Source of the DNA: Myxococcus xanthus
GTDB lineage: Bacteria > Myxococcota > Myxococcia > Myxococcales > Myxococcaceae
Reading direction: 5' to 3'
DNA length: 64,000 bases
Assembly: GCF_013116825.1 (NCBI RefSeq)
Contig: NZ_JABFNS010000013.1
Location: forward strand, 28,628-92,627
Below are positions 28,245 through 39,147 of this stretch, piece by piece. The notes below the pieces were generated by a model. The model saw nothing but the letters and a program-made list of their open reading frames with translations. It made no database searches and was not told the DNA's origin. Within the stretch, counting starts at the first letter, position 1; each line of letters opens with the position of its first letter. The translations under genes were made by a program, and so were the position numbers.

Positions 28245-28631
28245 TCACGCCAGCGTGGGCAACCCGGGCTCGCTCCAGGGATGCTCCCGGCCATTCGGCC
28301 CGCGCCGGCGCACCCGCTCCAGGGGCGTGCTGGGGCGCTCCGGGTCCGTGTCCGTCTCCAGCGCGGCGGGCTCGCGGGCAGCGGGCGGCGAGGAGGGCAC
28401 CAGGGCCAGGACGGGAAGCGGCCGGAGCCGATGGCGCGCGAGCCGGCCCGCCACCAGGGCGCCCAGCATCCCGGAGGCGCAGGCCACGCCCACCATGGGG
28501 CCTCGCAGGTCCGGACGGAGCAGCCGGTGGATGCCACGCACCACCAGGTGCGCCCCCACACCCGCGGCCGCGCCGCCCACCCATGAGTCACTCCAGCGCC
28601 ACGGCTCCCAGGTTCCCTGCCTGCTTCTCAT
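28245..28631 (-). CDS. Small hypothetical membrane protein
   Basis: 128-residue protein with a hydrophobic glycine-rich helix pair (WVGGAAAGVGAHLVVRGIH and MVGVACASGMLGALVAGRLA) and a Pro/Arg-rich cytoplasmic tail. The pattern resembles small glycine-zipper stress membrane proteins. The ATG is chosen because GGGAG lies seven bases upstream. It precedes the DUF2382 gene by 34 bases on the same strand, so both are probably co-transcribed in a stress-linked unit. Confidence 0.6.
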   Translation of the reverse strand: MRSRQGTWEPWRWSDSWVGGAAAGVGAHLVVRGIHRLLRPDLRGPMVGVACASGMLGALVAGRLARHRLRPLPVLALVPSSPPAAREPAALETDTDPERPSTPLERVRRRGPNGREHPWSEPGLPTLA

Positions 28632-28969
28632 GACGGACTCCCGTTGGGTGCTCACGGCACGCGGTCCGGACGCACCTCGCTTGAAGATGGGGTGGGCCGC
28701 CGCGCCCTGAGAAGCCCCGGCTCACGGCCGCTGGCGCGGTGTCGCCAGGGCAGGCGAAAGGACAGGCGGGCGTTCGGGTGGGCAGGCACGGTGCCGAGCC
28801 AACTGGCACTGCGTCCTCGGCCCCTGACACCGAGACCGAGCGCTCACACCTTCCATGATGACCGGGGTGGAAACCCCAGGGCCTCGTGCTCGCACGCGGG
28901 GCCTCCACCAGCGCCGGGGTCCAAGGTGTGGCCAGCAGGCCCGCCCGCCCCGGTCACGAGGAGCCAGCC
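28632..28969. promoter_or_regulatory. Divergent intergenic region between the two DUF2382 units
   Basis: No gene is visible in this 338-base gap. It must hold the promoters of the leftward membrane protein/DUF2382 pair and the rightward long DUF2382 gene. I see no strong sigma-70 boxes or palindromes. The rightward gene has GAGGAG seven bases before its ATG. Confidence 0.4.
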
Positions 28970-29842
28970 ATGTACCAACGCAGCGACGTCAATGAAGGGA
29001 TGGTCGTCCGCAGCATCGACGGCGAGAAGCTCGGCAAGGTCTTCGCCGTCGGCGACGGCGAGTTCCACATCGAGAAGGGCCTCTTCTTCCCGAAGGACTA
29101 CCTGGTCCGGTACTCGGAAATCAGTCGCATCGACGGCTCGGAAATCATCCTCAGCCACGGCAAGGAGATGCTGAGCCGGCTGACGGGTGAGGACCGCACG
29201 GGCGCCGTCGCCGGCACGGGTGGCGGCGCGGGCGTGGGTCCGGGCGCGGTGGGACTGGGCGCCGACCGGGCCGCGGCCCGCGCCAGCACGGGCATGGACG
29301 CCACCACGGACACGGTGGGCCGCAAGGGCGCCTACGACACGGACTACGACACACGCCTGGGCACGGACACCGCGGGCCTGAAAGCCACGGACACCTCGGT
29401 CGGCGCGCGGGACATCCACGGCCGCGAGGAGGACATCACCATCCCCCTGCACAGGGAGGAGGTGGACGTGCTCAAGCGGGACGTCCAGGCCGGGGAGGTC
29501 CGCGTCCACAAGGACGTGGTGGAGGAGGACCGGGAGATGGACGTGCCGGTGCGCCGCGAACGCGTCCGCGTGGAGCGCCGGGACGTGAGCCCGGAACGCC
29601 CGGCGATGAATGCCTCGTTCCAGGAGGAGACCGTCGTCGTCCCGCTGCGCGCCGAGGAGGTCGAAGTCCAGAAGCGCACCGTCGTCGACGAGGAGGTCGT
29701 CATCCACAAGGACGAGGTGGATGAGGAGCGCCACATCTCCGAGCACGTCCGCCGGGAACAGGTGGACATCCGCACCGAGGGCAGCGACGAGCGGGCTCGT
29801 ACGCTGAACGCGCCCTCCGACGACCCGCTCAAGCGCGGGTAG
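28970..29842 (+). CDS. PRC-barrel-like / DUF2382 stress-type protein (longer copy)
   Basis: 290-residue, strongly charged protein. Residues 1-75 are a PRC-barrel-like module (NEGMVVRSIDGEKLGKVFAV). A low-complexity Gly/Ala/Thr/Asp linker spans about 80-150. The DUF2382 domain follows, with two similar halves: ITIPLHREEVDVLKRDV and VVVPLRAEEVEVQKRTV, each trailed by VRVHKDVV or EVVIHKDEVDEE. The pseudo-repeat is characteristic. No signal peptide or membrane helix. It is divergent from, and paralogous to, the shorter copy. Confidence 0.82.
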   Translation: MYQRSDVNEGMVVRSIDGEKLGKVFAVGDGEFHIEKGLFFPKDYLVRYSEISRIDGSEIILSHGKEMLSRLTGEDRTGAVAGTGGGAGVGPGAVGLGADRAAARASTGMDATTDTVGRKGAYDTDYDTRLGTDTAGLKATDTSVGARDIHGREEDITIPLHREEVDVLKRDVQAGEVRVHKDVVEEDREMDVPVRRERVRVERRDVSPERPAMNASFQEETVVVPLRAEEVEVQKRTVVDEEVVIHKDEVDEERHISEHVRREQVDIRTEGSDERARTLNAPSDDPLKRG

Positions 29843-29897
29843 CCGAGCGCGCCTTCCCGGCCCCTCCCGGGAGGGGCTGGGTCTCCTCCCCGCTTCA

Positions 29898-31418
29898 TCA
29901 GGGTGAGGACTTCCGGAGTCGCGGCCGCATGATGGGCGTTTCCTCCTGGGACCGCCCTCCCGCCGAGGCAGGGCGGTCCAACCGCATGAACTCGCGATGC
30001 CGGTCGGGGAAGTGCTTCCCCATGAGCCTCACCAGCTCCGAGTCGTTCGCCGGACGGCAGGCATCCGCCAACCGGTCCGCCATCTCCCGCGCGCTGCCGA
30101 AGCGCGCCTCGGGGCGCTTGGCCAGCGCCGTCTCCAGCACGTCCCAGAGCGCCCGGGAGACGTGCGAAGGCCGCGGCGGAAGCGCCTCTTCGCAGATGGC
30201 GTGCATGGTGGCCAGCTCGTCGGGCTTCTCGAAGGCCCGCGCGCCGATGAGCGACTGGTAGAGGACGAGCCCCATGGCGAACAGGTCGCTGCGCGCATCC
30301 AGCCTCATGCCGCGCGCCTGCTCGGGGGACATGTACAGCGGCTTGCCCTTCACGATGCCCGGCAGCGTCACCGTGCGCTGGGCGCGGGCCTTGGCCACCC
30401 CGAAGTCCAGCACCTTCACCCGCCCGTCGAACCCCACCATGAGGTTGTGCGGGGACAAATCCCGGTGCACCAGCTCGAGCGGCGCGCCGTCCTCGCCCTG
30501 CAGCACGTGCGCCGCATGCAGCCCCGCCAGGCCCTGGCACACCACGGCCACCGCGTGCGCCGTCTCCAGCGGGCCCTTGGCCGCGCGGAGGAGCCGCTCC
30601 AGGTCCACGCCGCGCACCAACTCCATGGCGATGTAGTACGCGCCCTCCGCCTCGCCGAAGTCGTAGACGTGCACCAGGTTGGGGTGGGAGAGCCGCAGGC
30701 CGATGCGGGCCTCGTCCAGGAACTGCTGGACGATGGAAGGGTCCGAGGACAGGTGCGGGAGGATGCGCTTGAGGGCCACCAGCCGGCCCAGGCCCTCCGG
30801 GCCTCGGGTCCGCGCCACCAGCACCTGCGCCATGCCCCCGGTCCCCAGAGGTGTCACCACCTCATAGCGGCCAATGTGGCCCCGCGAGGCCGTGGGCGGC
30901 TCCCCGGAGAGCGCGTCCAGCCGCTCCAGCGCGCCCTTGCCATCCGTCAGCGCGAGGAAGCCCAGCACGGCGCTGTCGAGCTGCTCGCCAATGGCCTCCA
31001 CCAGCTTCATCACCAGCCCGCCGCCGCCGTCGAAGGCGCCCTCCACCACCAGCCCCAGGCCCCCCAGCTCCAGGCTGCCCAGGGCCAGCCGCGTGCAGAA
31101 GAGCGTCCGGCCGTCGTCCAGCTTGCGGACACCTCGCCAGTGCGCCGCCTCCAGGACGTCCACCCCGGGCTCACCCAGCACCCGCGTCAGCACCGGGCCT
31201 CGCGTCCCTCGCAGGGACACGAAGCCCGCGCGCGCGTGCACCAGCCGGGCACACTGCGTGAGAAACACGTCGAGCCCGGAGTCCAGGGCCAGGCCCCGCT
31301 CCAGGCAGTCCTCCAGGATGACGTCGGCCATCCGATGCACGGAGACCAGACCCCGGAGAAAAACGACCTCTTCCTCTAAAGAGGGGAAATCCACGGGCCC
31401 ATTCAACACCCAGGACAC
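29898..31418 (-). CDS. Serine/threonine protein kinase with N-terminal GAF-like domain
   Basis: 506-residue Hanks-type kinase. Residues about 30-160 form a GAF-like sensory region (LDVFLTQCARLVHARAGFVS). The kinase domain begins near 184 with the glycine loop LGTGGMAQVLVA, Lys in VALKRILP, catalytic loop LVHRDLSPHNLMV, DFGVAKA and the activation-segment end GKPLYMSPEQARGM. HRDLSPHN replaces the more usual HRDLKPEN, a variant common in myxobacteria. No transmembrane helix, so it is cytosolic. The start is uncertain: the GTG used has an AAGGG almost touching it. Confidence 0.92.
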   Translation of the reverse strand: MSWVLNGPVDFPSLEEEVVFLRGLVSVHRMADVILEDCLERGLALDSGLDVFLTQCARLVHARAGFVSLRGTRGPVLTRVLGEPGVDVLEAAHWRGVRKLDDGRTLFCTRLALGSLELGGLGLVVEGAFDGGGGLVMKLVEAIGEQLDSAVLGFLALTDGKGALERLDALSGEPPTASRGHIGRYEVVTPLGTGGMAQVLVARTRGPEGLGRLVALKRILPHLSSDPSIVQQFLDEARIGLRLSHPNLVHVYDFGEAEGAYYIAMELVRGVDLERLLRAAKGPLETAHAVAVVCQGLAGLHAAHVLQGEDGAPLELVHRDLSPHNLMVGFDGRVKVLDFGVAKARAQRTVTLPGIVKGKPLYMSPEQARGMRLDARSDLFAMGLVLYQSLIGARAFEKPDELATMHAICEEALPPRPSHVSRALWDVLETALAKRPEARFGSAREMADRLADACRPANDSELVRLMGKHFPDRHREFMRLDRPASAGGRSQEETPIMRPRLRKSSP

Positions 31419-31450
31419 CCTTTTCAGGAAACCCGGAACCGCCGGGACGG

Positions 31451-31747
31451 CTACACGCGCTCCCGGTCCTTCAACGGCGCCACGGCCGGAAGGTGCTCGG
31501 GCGTGCCCGAGCGGAGCGGCCGGGGCAGGGGGTCATCCATCAGCCCGTGCATCTCCAGGACGCGCTCCAGGTGCGCCACGCGCTCGCGGAGCAGCCGCAC
31601 CTCCATGCCGCCGTGCTGGGCCTCCTTCAGCCGGATGAAGGCCTCCACCAAGGGCTTGAGGGAGAAGCGAAGCGTGAGCCCGAACAGGGGCACCCCCACC
31701 ACCATGGCGGTGATGAGGAAGATGACGATGCCTTCGGTGACGTCCAT
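31451..31747 (-). CDS. Small membrane-anchored coiled-coil protein
   Basis: 98-residue protein with one N-terminal membrane helix (GIVIFLITAMVVGVPLFGLT) and a following basic/acidic amphipathic region (EAQHGGMEVRLLRERVAHLE) predicted to form a coiled coil. The plan resembles PspB/PspC-type or small scaffold proteins, but no family is recognised. GGAG is eight bases before the ATG and lies in the outer stem of the hairpin upstream. It sits downstream of dnaK in the same direction. Confidence 0.6.
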   Translation of the reverse strand: MDVTEGIVIFLITAMVVGVPLFGLTLRFSLKPLVEAFIRLKEAQHGGMEVRLLRERVAHLERVLEMHGLMDDPLPRPLRSGTPEHLPAVAPLKDRERV

Positions 31748-31752
31748 TGATG

Positions 31753-31797
31753 CGCTCCAGGGGACTGACTGCGCGGCAGGCAGTCTACGCTGGAGCG
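31753..31797 (-). terminator. Two-part hairpin between dnaK and the small membrane-protein gene
   Basis: An inner stem GACTGACTGC/GCAGGCAGTC (one mismatch, 3-base loop) is enclosed by an outer stem CGCTCCAG/CTGGAGCG (31753-31760 with 31790-31797). It lies 19 bases downstream of the dnaK stop. It may terminate the grpE-dnaK transcript. The outer stem includes the GGAG ribosome-binding site of the next gene, so it could limit its translation in read-through RNA. Confidence 0.5.
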
Positions 31798-31816
31798 AGG
31801 AGGCGATTGCGAGCGT

Positions 31817-33640
<1,824 letters not shown>

Positions 33641-33645
33641 GTTGG

Positions 33646-34518
33646 TTACTGGCTCCCCCCGGAAGAGTTCTCGGACTGCGCGGGCGCGGCGGGCGCCTCG
33701 GTGTCGGTCGTGGCGGTGTCGGTCGTGGCGACGGCCGGCGGCGCCGCGGCGGCCACGGGCTCGGCGGGAGCACGCGCGACGACGACCATGGCCGGACGCA
33801 CCAGCCGCTCATTCAGGTAGAAGCCGCGCACGACTTCGTAGGCGACGTGGCCGGCGGGGACGTCCGCCGTCTCCACCTGCTGGATGGCCTCGTGCACGCG
33901 CGGGTCGAATACCTGCCCCTTGGCGCTGAAGCCCTTCACGCCGTGGCGGCCCAGCGCGTCCTCGAAGGACTTGCGCGTCATGGCCACGCCCTTCTCGAAG
34001 CTGTCCAGGTCCGGTGACTTGGCCGCGGCGTCAATCGCGCGGTCCAGGTTGTCCATCACCGGGAGCAGGTCCTTGAGCAGCTTCTCCGAGCCGAAGCGCT
34101 GGACCTCCTCCTTCTCCTTCTGCGCGCGCTTGCGGTAGTTCTCCAGGTCCGCGGCGTGGCGCACGGTGCGCTCCTGCGCCTCCTTCGCACGCTCGTGGGC
34201 CTCGCGCAGGCGCTCCATCGTCTCGCGCCCCTTGGCCTGGCTGAACTCGAGCTGGGCCTTGAGGGACTCCACCTCCTGGCGGAGCGCCGCCACGTCCTCG
34301 GACGGGGGCGCCTCGGCGTCAGACGGCGGAGAAGTGGTGTCGGCGGGGGACGCGGACGCTTCGGACTCCACCGGGGTGGACGGGCCTGAAGCCTCCACCT
34401 CGATGACGGTCACCTCGTCCTCTTCGTCCATGTGACGCTCGACGCTGCGAACCGCCGCGTCAATGACGTCCTGCCCGATGTCTGTCTGGATTCTGCTCTT
34501 GTCGTTCGAGCCGGCCAC
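33646..34518 (-). CDS. grpE: GrpE nucleotide-exchange factor (possible GrpS orthologue)
   Basis: About 290 residues. The central long coiled coil ([20 protein letters not shown] onwards) leads into the GrpE head domain: [32 protein letters not shown] and [14 protein letters not shown]. It releases ADP from DnaK. The N-terminal 100 residues are acidic and low-complexity and the C-terminal 40 are Ala/Pro/Thr-rich, longer than in E. coli GrpE. The GTG start was picked because the following [13 protein letters not shown] looks conserved; an ATG 29 codons later is possible. Overlap-free spacing of five bases to dnaK indicates one operon. Confidence 0.92.
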   Translation of the reverse strand: MAGSNDKSRIQTDIGQDVIDAAVRSVERHMDEEDEVTVIEVEASGPSTPVESEASASPADTTSPPSDAEAPPSEDVAALRQEVESLKAQLEFSQAKGRETMERLREAHERAKEAQERTVRHAADLENYRKRAQKEKEEVQRFGSEKLLKDLLPVMDNLDRAIDAAAKSPDLDSFEKGVAMTRKSFEDALGRHGVKGFSAKGQVFDPRVHEAIQQVETADVPAGHVAYEVVRGFYLNERLVRPAMVVVARAPAEPVAAAAPPAVATTDTATTDTEAPAAPAQSENSSGGSQ

Positions 34519-34619
34519 GGCGCGCACTATCTCACGCGCCGCGGGACCTTCCAAATGGCGAGAAGGACAAAGGAAACCGCCCTGCCCCCGGGCAGGCGGG
34601 CTTCACACCCAGCGGAACT

Positions 34620-35129
34620 TCACGCTCCGGCGGTGGTCTTGGAGGCGGGCTTCTTGGGCCGGCCAATCGTCTTCTTGGAACCCGAAACAGCCTTCTTCGC
34701 CGTCTTCGTGGCGGCGCCCTTGGCGGCGGGCTTCTTGCGGCCAATGGACTTTTCCCCGGCCTTCTTCGCGGTGGGGCGGGAGGCGCTGGCCTTGGGGGCC
34801 TTGGCCCCGGCTGCGGGCTCGGCTGGCGCCTTGGCGGGGCGCGAGGGGGGGGCCTTCTCGCCGCCCTCCTCGTTCGTGAAGGCGCGCTCGACGGCGCCCT
34901 CGACCTGACGCACAGCGACTTCAATCTTCTCCGCCGCCACCTTGCTGGTGCTGGCGGCCCAGGTGCGCAGCTGCTCCAGGCCTTCCTTCACCTTGGCCTG
35001 GTTCTGAGGGTCCTTCACTTCCTTGAGCAGGCGCTCAGCCTCGCCGCGCAGGTCATCGGTGGTGCGCTTGAGCTCGTCACCGGTGCGCTTGAGGAAGTCC
35101 ATCAGCTGCTTGTCCCACTTGTTCGCCAT
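34620..35129 (-). CDS. Phasin-like helical protein with basic Lys/Ala/Pro tail
   Basis: 169-residue protein in two parts. Residues 1-85 form an amphipathic helical region (DFLKRTGDELKRTTDDLRGE) like phasin/apolipoprotein-type coiled coils. Residues 90-169 are an AKPA/KK-rich tail, similar to histone H1 and to the KAP tails of myxobacterial DNA-binding proteins (GEKSIGRKKPAAKGAATKT). DNA, polyphosphate or granule binding is possible; no function is assigned. The ATG follows GGAGGAG at a spacing of about eight to ten bases. It is upstream of grpE on the same strand with a 101-base gap. Confidence 0.7.
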   Translation of the reverse strand: MANKWDKQLMDFLKRTGDELKRTTDDLRGEAERLLKEVKDPQNQAKVKEGLEQLRTWAASTSKVAAEKIEVAVRQVEGAVERAFTNEEGGEKAPPSRPAKAPAEPAAGAKAPKASASRPTAKKAGEKSIGRKKPAAKGAATKTAKKAVSGSKKTIGRPKKPASKTTAGA

Positions 35130-35346
35130 GTGCTGTCTCCTCCATGGGGCAGTCATCCCCCCCGAAAACCATTCCACTCCACGGCTGCCCGGAGCGCAAA
35201 ACCTTCCAGCGCTTGCTTGAAACACGAACGATGTCGGCGGCCATTGCCTTTCGCGCCACGCGCCTCGTGCATGCGGGCGGGCGTCGAGGCTAGAGTGAGC
35301 GCGTCGCGTGCCCCACTCCTCGAGGCCCGCGCTGGAGCCCGCCGAC

Positions 35347-37368
35347 ATGCCGTTTTTCCGAATGGCGGGGATGCTCGCCGTCCTCACCCTGCTGTGCGCC
35401 TGCTCCGATGGACGTGGAACCTCCGGAGCGCCCCGTCTGCCCGCGGTCGAGCTGTCTCCGACGACGGTGGGCCTTGCCTACGAAGCCATGTTCACCGCGT
35501 CCGGGGGCGAGCCGCCCCTGCGCTACACGGTGTCACCGCCGCCGGCGGGCTTCTCCTTCTATACGGGAGAGGGGCGGCTGCTGGGCCCGGGCAGCGAGGC
35601 CGGTGACTTCTCCATCACCGTGACGGTGCGGGACGCGGACGGCCTGGAGAACGTGCGCACGTACGCGCTGAAAATCTATCCACGCCCTGAGGTCACCAGT
35701 GACGGGCTCCCCGCCGCCACGGCGGGGGACAGCTACGAGCACGTCCTGGTCGCCACCGGTGGGCGCCCTCCCCTTCAGTGGGAGCTAGTGGGGGGCTCGC
35801 TGCCCACGGGCATCGCGTTGAGCCCCGAGGGATTGCTGACGGGGCAGGCCCAGGGACAGGGGACCTATCCCATCACCCTGCGGGTCCATGACGCCCACGG
35901 CGCCGAAGCCGAGGTCCAACTGGGGCTGGAGGTGGTGGGCCCCGGGCAGACGCCGGACGGGGGCGCGCCAGATGGGAGCTTCCCGCTGTCGGTGGGGAAC
36001 TGGAACATCGAGTGGTTCGGGGACCCGCTCTATGGGCCCAACGACGAGCCGTTGCAGTTGGCCAATGCCCAGGCAGTCATCGCCGACGCGGGCGTGGACT
36101 TCTGGGGGCTGGCGGAGATTGTCAGCACGGCGCAGTTCAACGAGCTGAAGGCGCGGCTGCCGGGCTACGACGGCTTCCTGGCGGATGACGGTTCGCGGGT
36201 GTCGTCGGGGACGAGCTACTACTCGGCCAACGAGCAGAAGGTGGGTGTGTTGTTCAAGTCAGACGTGGTGCAGGTGCTGCGGGCCGACGTGGTGCTGTTG
36301 AATCACGACTACGACTTCGGCGGACGCCCACCGCTGCGCGTGGACCTGCGCATCCAGCGCGGTGGTGCCAGCGTGGACGTGACGGCGTTGGTCATCCACA
36401 TGAAGGCGCTCGCCGGTCCGGACGAATACGCGCGGCGCCTGTCGGCCGCCGGGTGGATCAAGGACTACCTGGACCAGCGCCTGCCCACGCAGCGAGCCAT
36501 GGTGGTGGGTGACTGGAATGACGACGTGGACGTGTCCACGACGACCAACCCCAGCACTGGGGTGAAGTACGACACGCCGTACCGCAACTTCGTGAGCGAC
36601 TCAGCCAACTACAGATTCACCACCCAGGCCCTGTCCGAGGCAGGCATTGGCAGCACGGTGAGCCGCAGCACGTTCATCGACCATCAGCTCGTCACCAACG
36701 AACTGTGGGCCGGCTACGTCCCCAATTCGACCCAGGTGCTGCGACCGAGCATCACGGGCTACCGGGACAACACGTCCGACCACTACCCCATCATCAGCCG
36801 CTTCAACTTCGGGAATGCAGGCGGTGAGGGAACGGGGACGGGCGGGACGCAGTACAAGGTGTTCATCAACGAGTACCTGCCGCAGTCGCACAATAAACCG
36901 GGCACGCAGACGCCGGATTATGACCAGCAGTTCGTCGAGCTGGTGAACACGGGCACCACGGCGGTGGACCTGGGCGGCTGGAAGATTCACGACGCCAGCT
37001 CGTACGCGGGGGAAGACGACACGCGGCATGTGTTCCCAGCGGGGACGATGATTCAGCCGGGCAAGTCGTACGTCGTGTACTCGGGCCCGACGGCGGTGCC
37101 AGCGGGCGTAACGAACGCCACGGCGGCCTCGGGAGGCGGTCTGTACTTCAACCGGGGCGTCAACACAGGCAGCAGCGGAGACACTGTGTTCCTGGTGCGG
37201 CAGGACAACACCGTGCAGGACAGCGCGGGTTATCAGGACACGGAGGTGGGCATCTCCTACAACCGGAGCCCGGACGGGAGTTCAACCGGGACCTGGGTGC
37301 CGCATACGCAGCTGTCAGCCGGTATTGAGGCTTCGCCTGGGCGGCGGGTGAACGGCACGGCGTTCTGA
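35347..37368 (+). CDS. Secreted lipoprotein: Ig-like domains, endonuclease/phosphatase domain and lamin-tail domain
   Basis: 673-residue lipoprotein (lipobox LLCAC). Two Ig/cadherin-like domains occupy about residues 30-205, each beginning with the 'putative Ig' pattern (GEPPLRYTV; GRPPLQWELVGG). An EEP (DNase I-like) catalytic domain spans about 215-490 with NWNIEWFG, FWGLAEIV, VIHMKALAG, VVGDWNDD and SDHYPIISRF. A C-terminal lamin-tail domain (about 515-660) begins FINEYLPQSHNKPG. The combination fits an extracellular nuclease used on eDNA or prey. GGAG lies eight bases before the chosen ATG. It directly precedes the accessory island. Confidence 0.87.
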   Translation: MPFFRMAGMLAVLTLLCACSDGRGTSGAPRLPAVELSPTTVGLAYEAMFTASGGEPPLRYTVSPPPAGFSFYTGEGRLLGPGSEAGDFSITVTVRDADGLENVRTYALKIYPRPEVTSDGLPAATAGDSYEHVLVATGGRPPLQWELVGGSLPTGIALSPEGLLTGQAQGQGTYPITLRVHDAHGAEAEVQLGLEVVGPGQTPDGGAPDGSFPLSVGNWNIEWFGDPLYGPNDEPLQLANAQAVIADAGVDFWGLAEIVSTAQFNELKARLPGYDGFLADDGSRVSSGTSYYSANEQKVGVLFKSDVVQVLRADVVLLNHDYDFGGRPPLRVDLRIQRGGASVDVTALVIHMKALAGPDEYARRLSAAGWIKDYLDQRLPTQRAMVVGDWNDDVDVSTTTNPSTGVKYDTPYRNFVSDSANYRFTTQALSEAGIGSTVSRSTFIDHQLVTNELWAGYVPNSTQVLRPSITGYRDNTSDHYPIISRFNFGNAGGEGTGTGGTQYKVFINEYLPQSHNKPGTQTPDYDQQFVELVNTGTTAVDLGGWKIHDASSYAGEDDTRHVFPAGTMIQPGKSYVVYSGPTAVPAGVTNATAASGGGLYFNRGVNTGSSGDTVFLVRQDNTVQDSAGYQDTEVGISYNRSPDGSSTGTWVPHTQLSAGIEASPGRRVNGTAF

Positions 37369-37399
37369 TAGAGGCAAACTGTTCCCCTTTGTTGTTGAA

Positions 37400-37519
37400 A
37401 CAGAGAAACGTGCTCAGCCGCACGCCTCGCTGCGAGGAGAACTCCTTCTGCCTCAGCCCGCTCGCCTCGATGACTTCGGCGACCCGGCCCCACTCCTGCT
37501 TCTCCACCGGCTTCGACAT
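37400..37519 (-). mobile_element. IS66-family TnpA N-terminal remnant
   Basis: The frame from the ATG at 37519 reads [38 protein letters not shown], which matches the beginning of the IS66 accessory protein TnpA (helix-turn-helix for transposition). It is lost after about 35 codons and no TnpB or TnpC follows. This is the left edge of the accessory island. Confidence 0.6.
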
Positions 37520-37589
37520 ACGCGCCAGGGTCCATGGCGGCGACTCCCCACTCAACGCCTCTCAGCACGTCGTTGGCCAGACGCATACT

Positions 37590-38066
37590 CACTGCGGCGG
37601 GGGCGCAGGTGGGGGCGGTGGTGTGTGTGAAGAGAAAGGGAATGAAGGAGGCCTGGTGCCTGGCCACCAGTTTCGACCAAGCGCCTGCACAAGAGGTAAT
37701 GGACGCCTATGGCCGCCGCTTCACCATCGAGGAAACCTTTCGGGACGTGAAGGACGTCAAGTTCGGCATGGGACTGAAGCAGGTGCGATGAAGACACCGG
37801 ACCGAAGAGACCCGCTACTGCTCATCTCCGCCCTGGCGCAGGTGCTGTTGACGCTGCTGGGCGCGGCGGGTGAGGCGCTCGGTTACGACAAGCACTTGAA
37901 GGAAAATACCGCGAAGAAGCGAACTCACTCGCTCTTCACCCAGGGCGCCTACTACTTCATGGCCATGCCACGCATGAGCGATGCGCGACTGAACCCGCTG
38001 GTAGAGCGATTTGGTCAATTGGTACGCGAGCACGCCGTGTTTCGTGATGCCTTCGGGCTCATCTGA
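37590..38066 (+). pseudogene. IS4-family transposase, 5'-truncated and frameshifted
   Basis: The first segment (to the stop near 37791) contains [10 protein letters not shown] and [20 protein letters not shown], the C-terminal DDE-domain glutamate region of IS4-type transposases. The coding continues one frame over from about 37785 with PLLLISALAQVLLTLLGAAG and HSLFTQGAYYFMAMPRM up to the natural stop. The N-terminal two thirds are missing. The element is therefore inactive. Resembles IS4 copies common in Myxococcus. Confidence 0.75.
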
Positions 38067-38190
38067 GTCAGATGAGGAGATGCCTCAGGGGGCATGCGTG
38101 TGCCCGCAGAACGCCGGTCGTCGGTCGGTTACCAACCTGAGGATGGCCCATGAAGAGGACCAGCCCAGGCCGGACTTGCAGTAGGCGCAG

Positions 38191-39147
38191 CTACTCAGAA
38201 TTGGCAGCGATTCCCCGCCATGCCACATCAAGAAATTCAATAGCATCTCGCGGAAGTCCCCCTCCCCTGCCGGAAAGAAGTGTCACCGCGTTATCGCCGG
38301 TAAGCATTACTCTCGTATCTGGATTTTGATTCAAAGACTTCGGAACAGGCATAGCACGAAGCACCTCAATCGAGAGCCTCACAAACTGAACAAAAAACCA
38401 CAACTCAAATTTCCCTCGAACATAGACCTTGGCATCATGTCGCCGAAACTGCTCAACAGCAGCTCTAACACCTCGCCAAACTCTTGCTGGACTCGCAACC
38501 CCACATAACTGATCTAGCAGCCCCAGCATTTTCCCATGGCGCACTATCCTTCCAGAGCCATCAAGTCGAATCAATTTTGAGAGTTCGAGATTGTTTAAAT
38601 TTGGACGTCGACCATGCTTCCGATGAAACAAACTCCATGCCATCAAAACGGTGGCAATCCTGACAAATCTCATACTCATATATCGATACGACTTCACCAT
38701 CTCACCAAGGCGGGGATCGGCCGAAGAAAGGCGCATCAAATCAGTCCACACCCAGTGATAGGCTTCCTCTGAAACAATATAGTTCTCGATCGAATACCAC
38801 TTCGTCTCATAGACAAACGGATCCTCGGGGCGCCATGCCGGCGGCCCGACGAATTCATCAATATCCTTATCAACAAAGAAAATCGCACGACCCGGCCGAT
38901 CTAATCTTGCCCGAACCACGGGAATGAGCTTAAGGACTGTGCGCTTCCCTCGACAGACAAAAGGCTTGATGGTCAATGCGGAGTTCTGCCCTCGCCTACG
39001 AAGTTCTGGCATGAAAAAAGCAAGATCATCATGTCCTTCAAAAAACACAAAGACATCTGCCGAGTTTTTCTGATACGCATGGCAAAACTGCAACCAAATG
39101 GCAGCATAAACATCTCGCTGCTTCCGCAGATAGTCCACATAACTCAT
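38191..39147 (-). CDS. DUF4435/TOPRIM-like protein, putative PARIS effector (AriB-like)
   Basis: 318-residue protein. The N-terminal region fits DUF4435: FVFFEGHDDLAFFMPELR with Glu37 in a EGxxD motif, and AIFFVDKDIDEFVG with Asp93-x-Asp95, together forming the Glu plus DxD of a TOPRIM nuclease-like site. WYSIENYIVSEEAY (about residue 118) is another DUF4435 signature, as in OLD/RNase M5-type relatives. The ATG overlaps the upstream ATPase stop (ATGA). In the PARIS phage-defence system the DUF4435 protein AriB is the toxic effector released by the AAA ATPase AriA. The gene is AT-richer than its surroundings, with rare codons for this genome, showing recent transfer. Confidence 0.75.
   Translation of the reverse strand: MSYVDYLRKQRDVYAAIWLQFCHAYQKNSADVFVFFEGHDDLAFFMPELRRRGQNSALTIKPFVCRGKRTVLKLIPVVRARLDRPGRAIFFVDKDIDEFVGPPAWRPEDPFVYETKWYSIENYIVSEEAYHWVWTDLMRLSSADPRLGEMVKSYRYMSMRFVRIATVLMAWSLFHRKHGRRPNLNNLELSKLIRLDGSGRIVRHGKMLGLLDQLCGVASPARVWRGVRAAVEQFRRHDAKVYVRGKFELWFFVQFVRLSIEVLRAMPVPKSLNQNPDTRVMLTGDNAVTLLSGRGGGLPRDAIEFLDVAWRGIAANSE

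Noticed and set aside
38067..38190. Possible end or recombination site of the island
   Set aside because: No tRNA gene, direct repeat or inverted repeat was visible that would define an attachment site.
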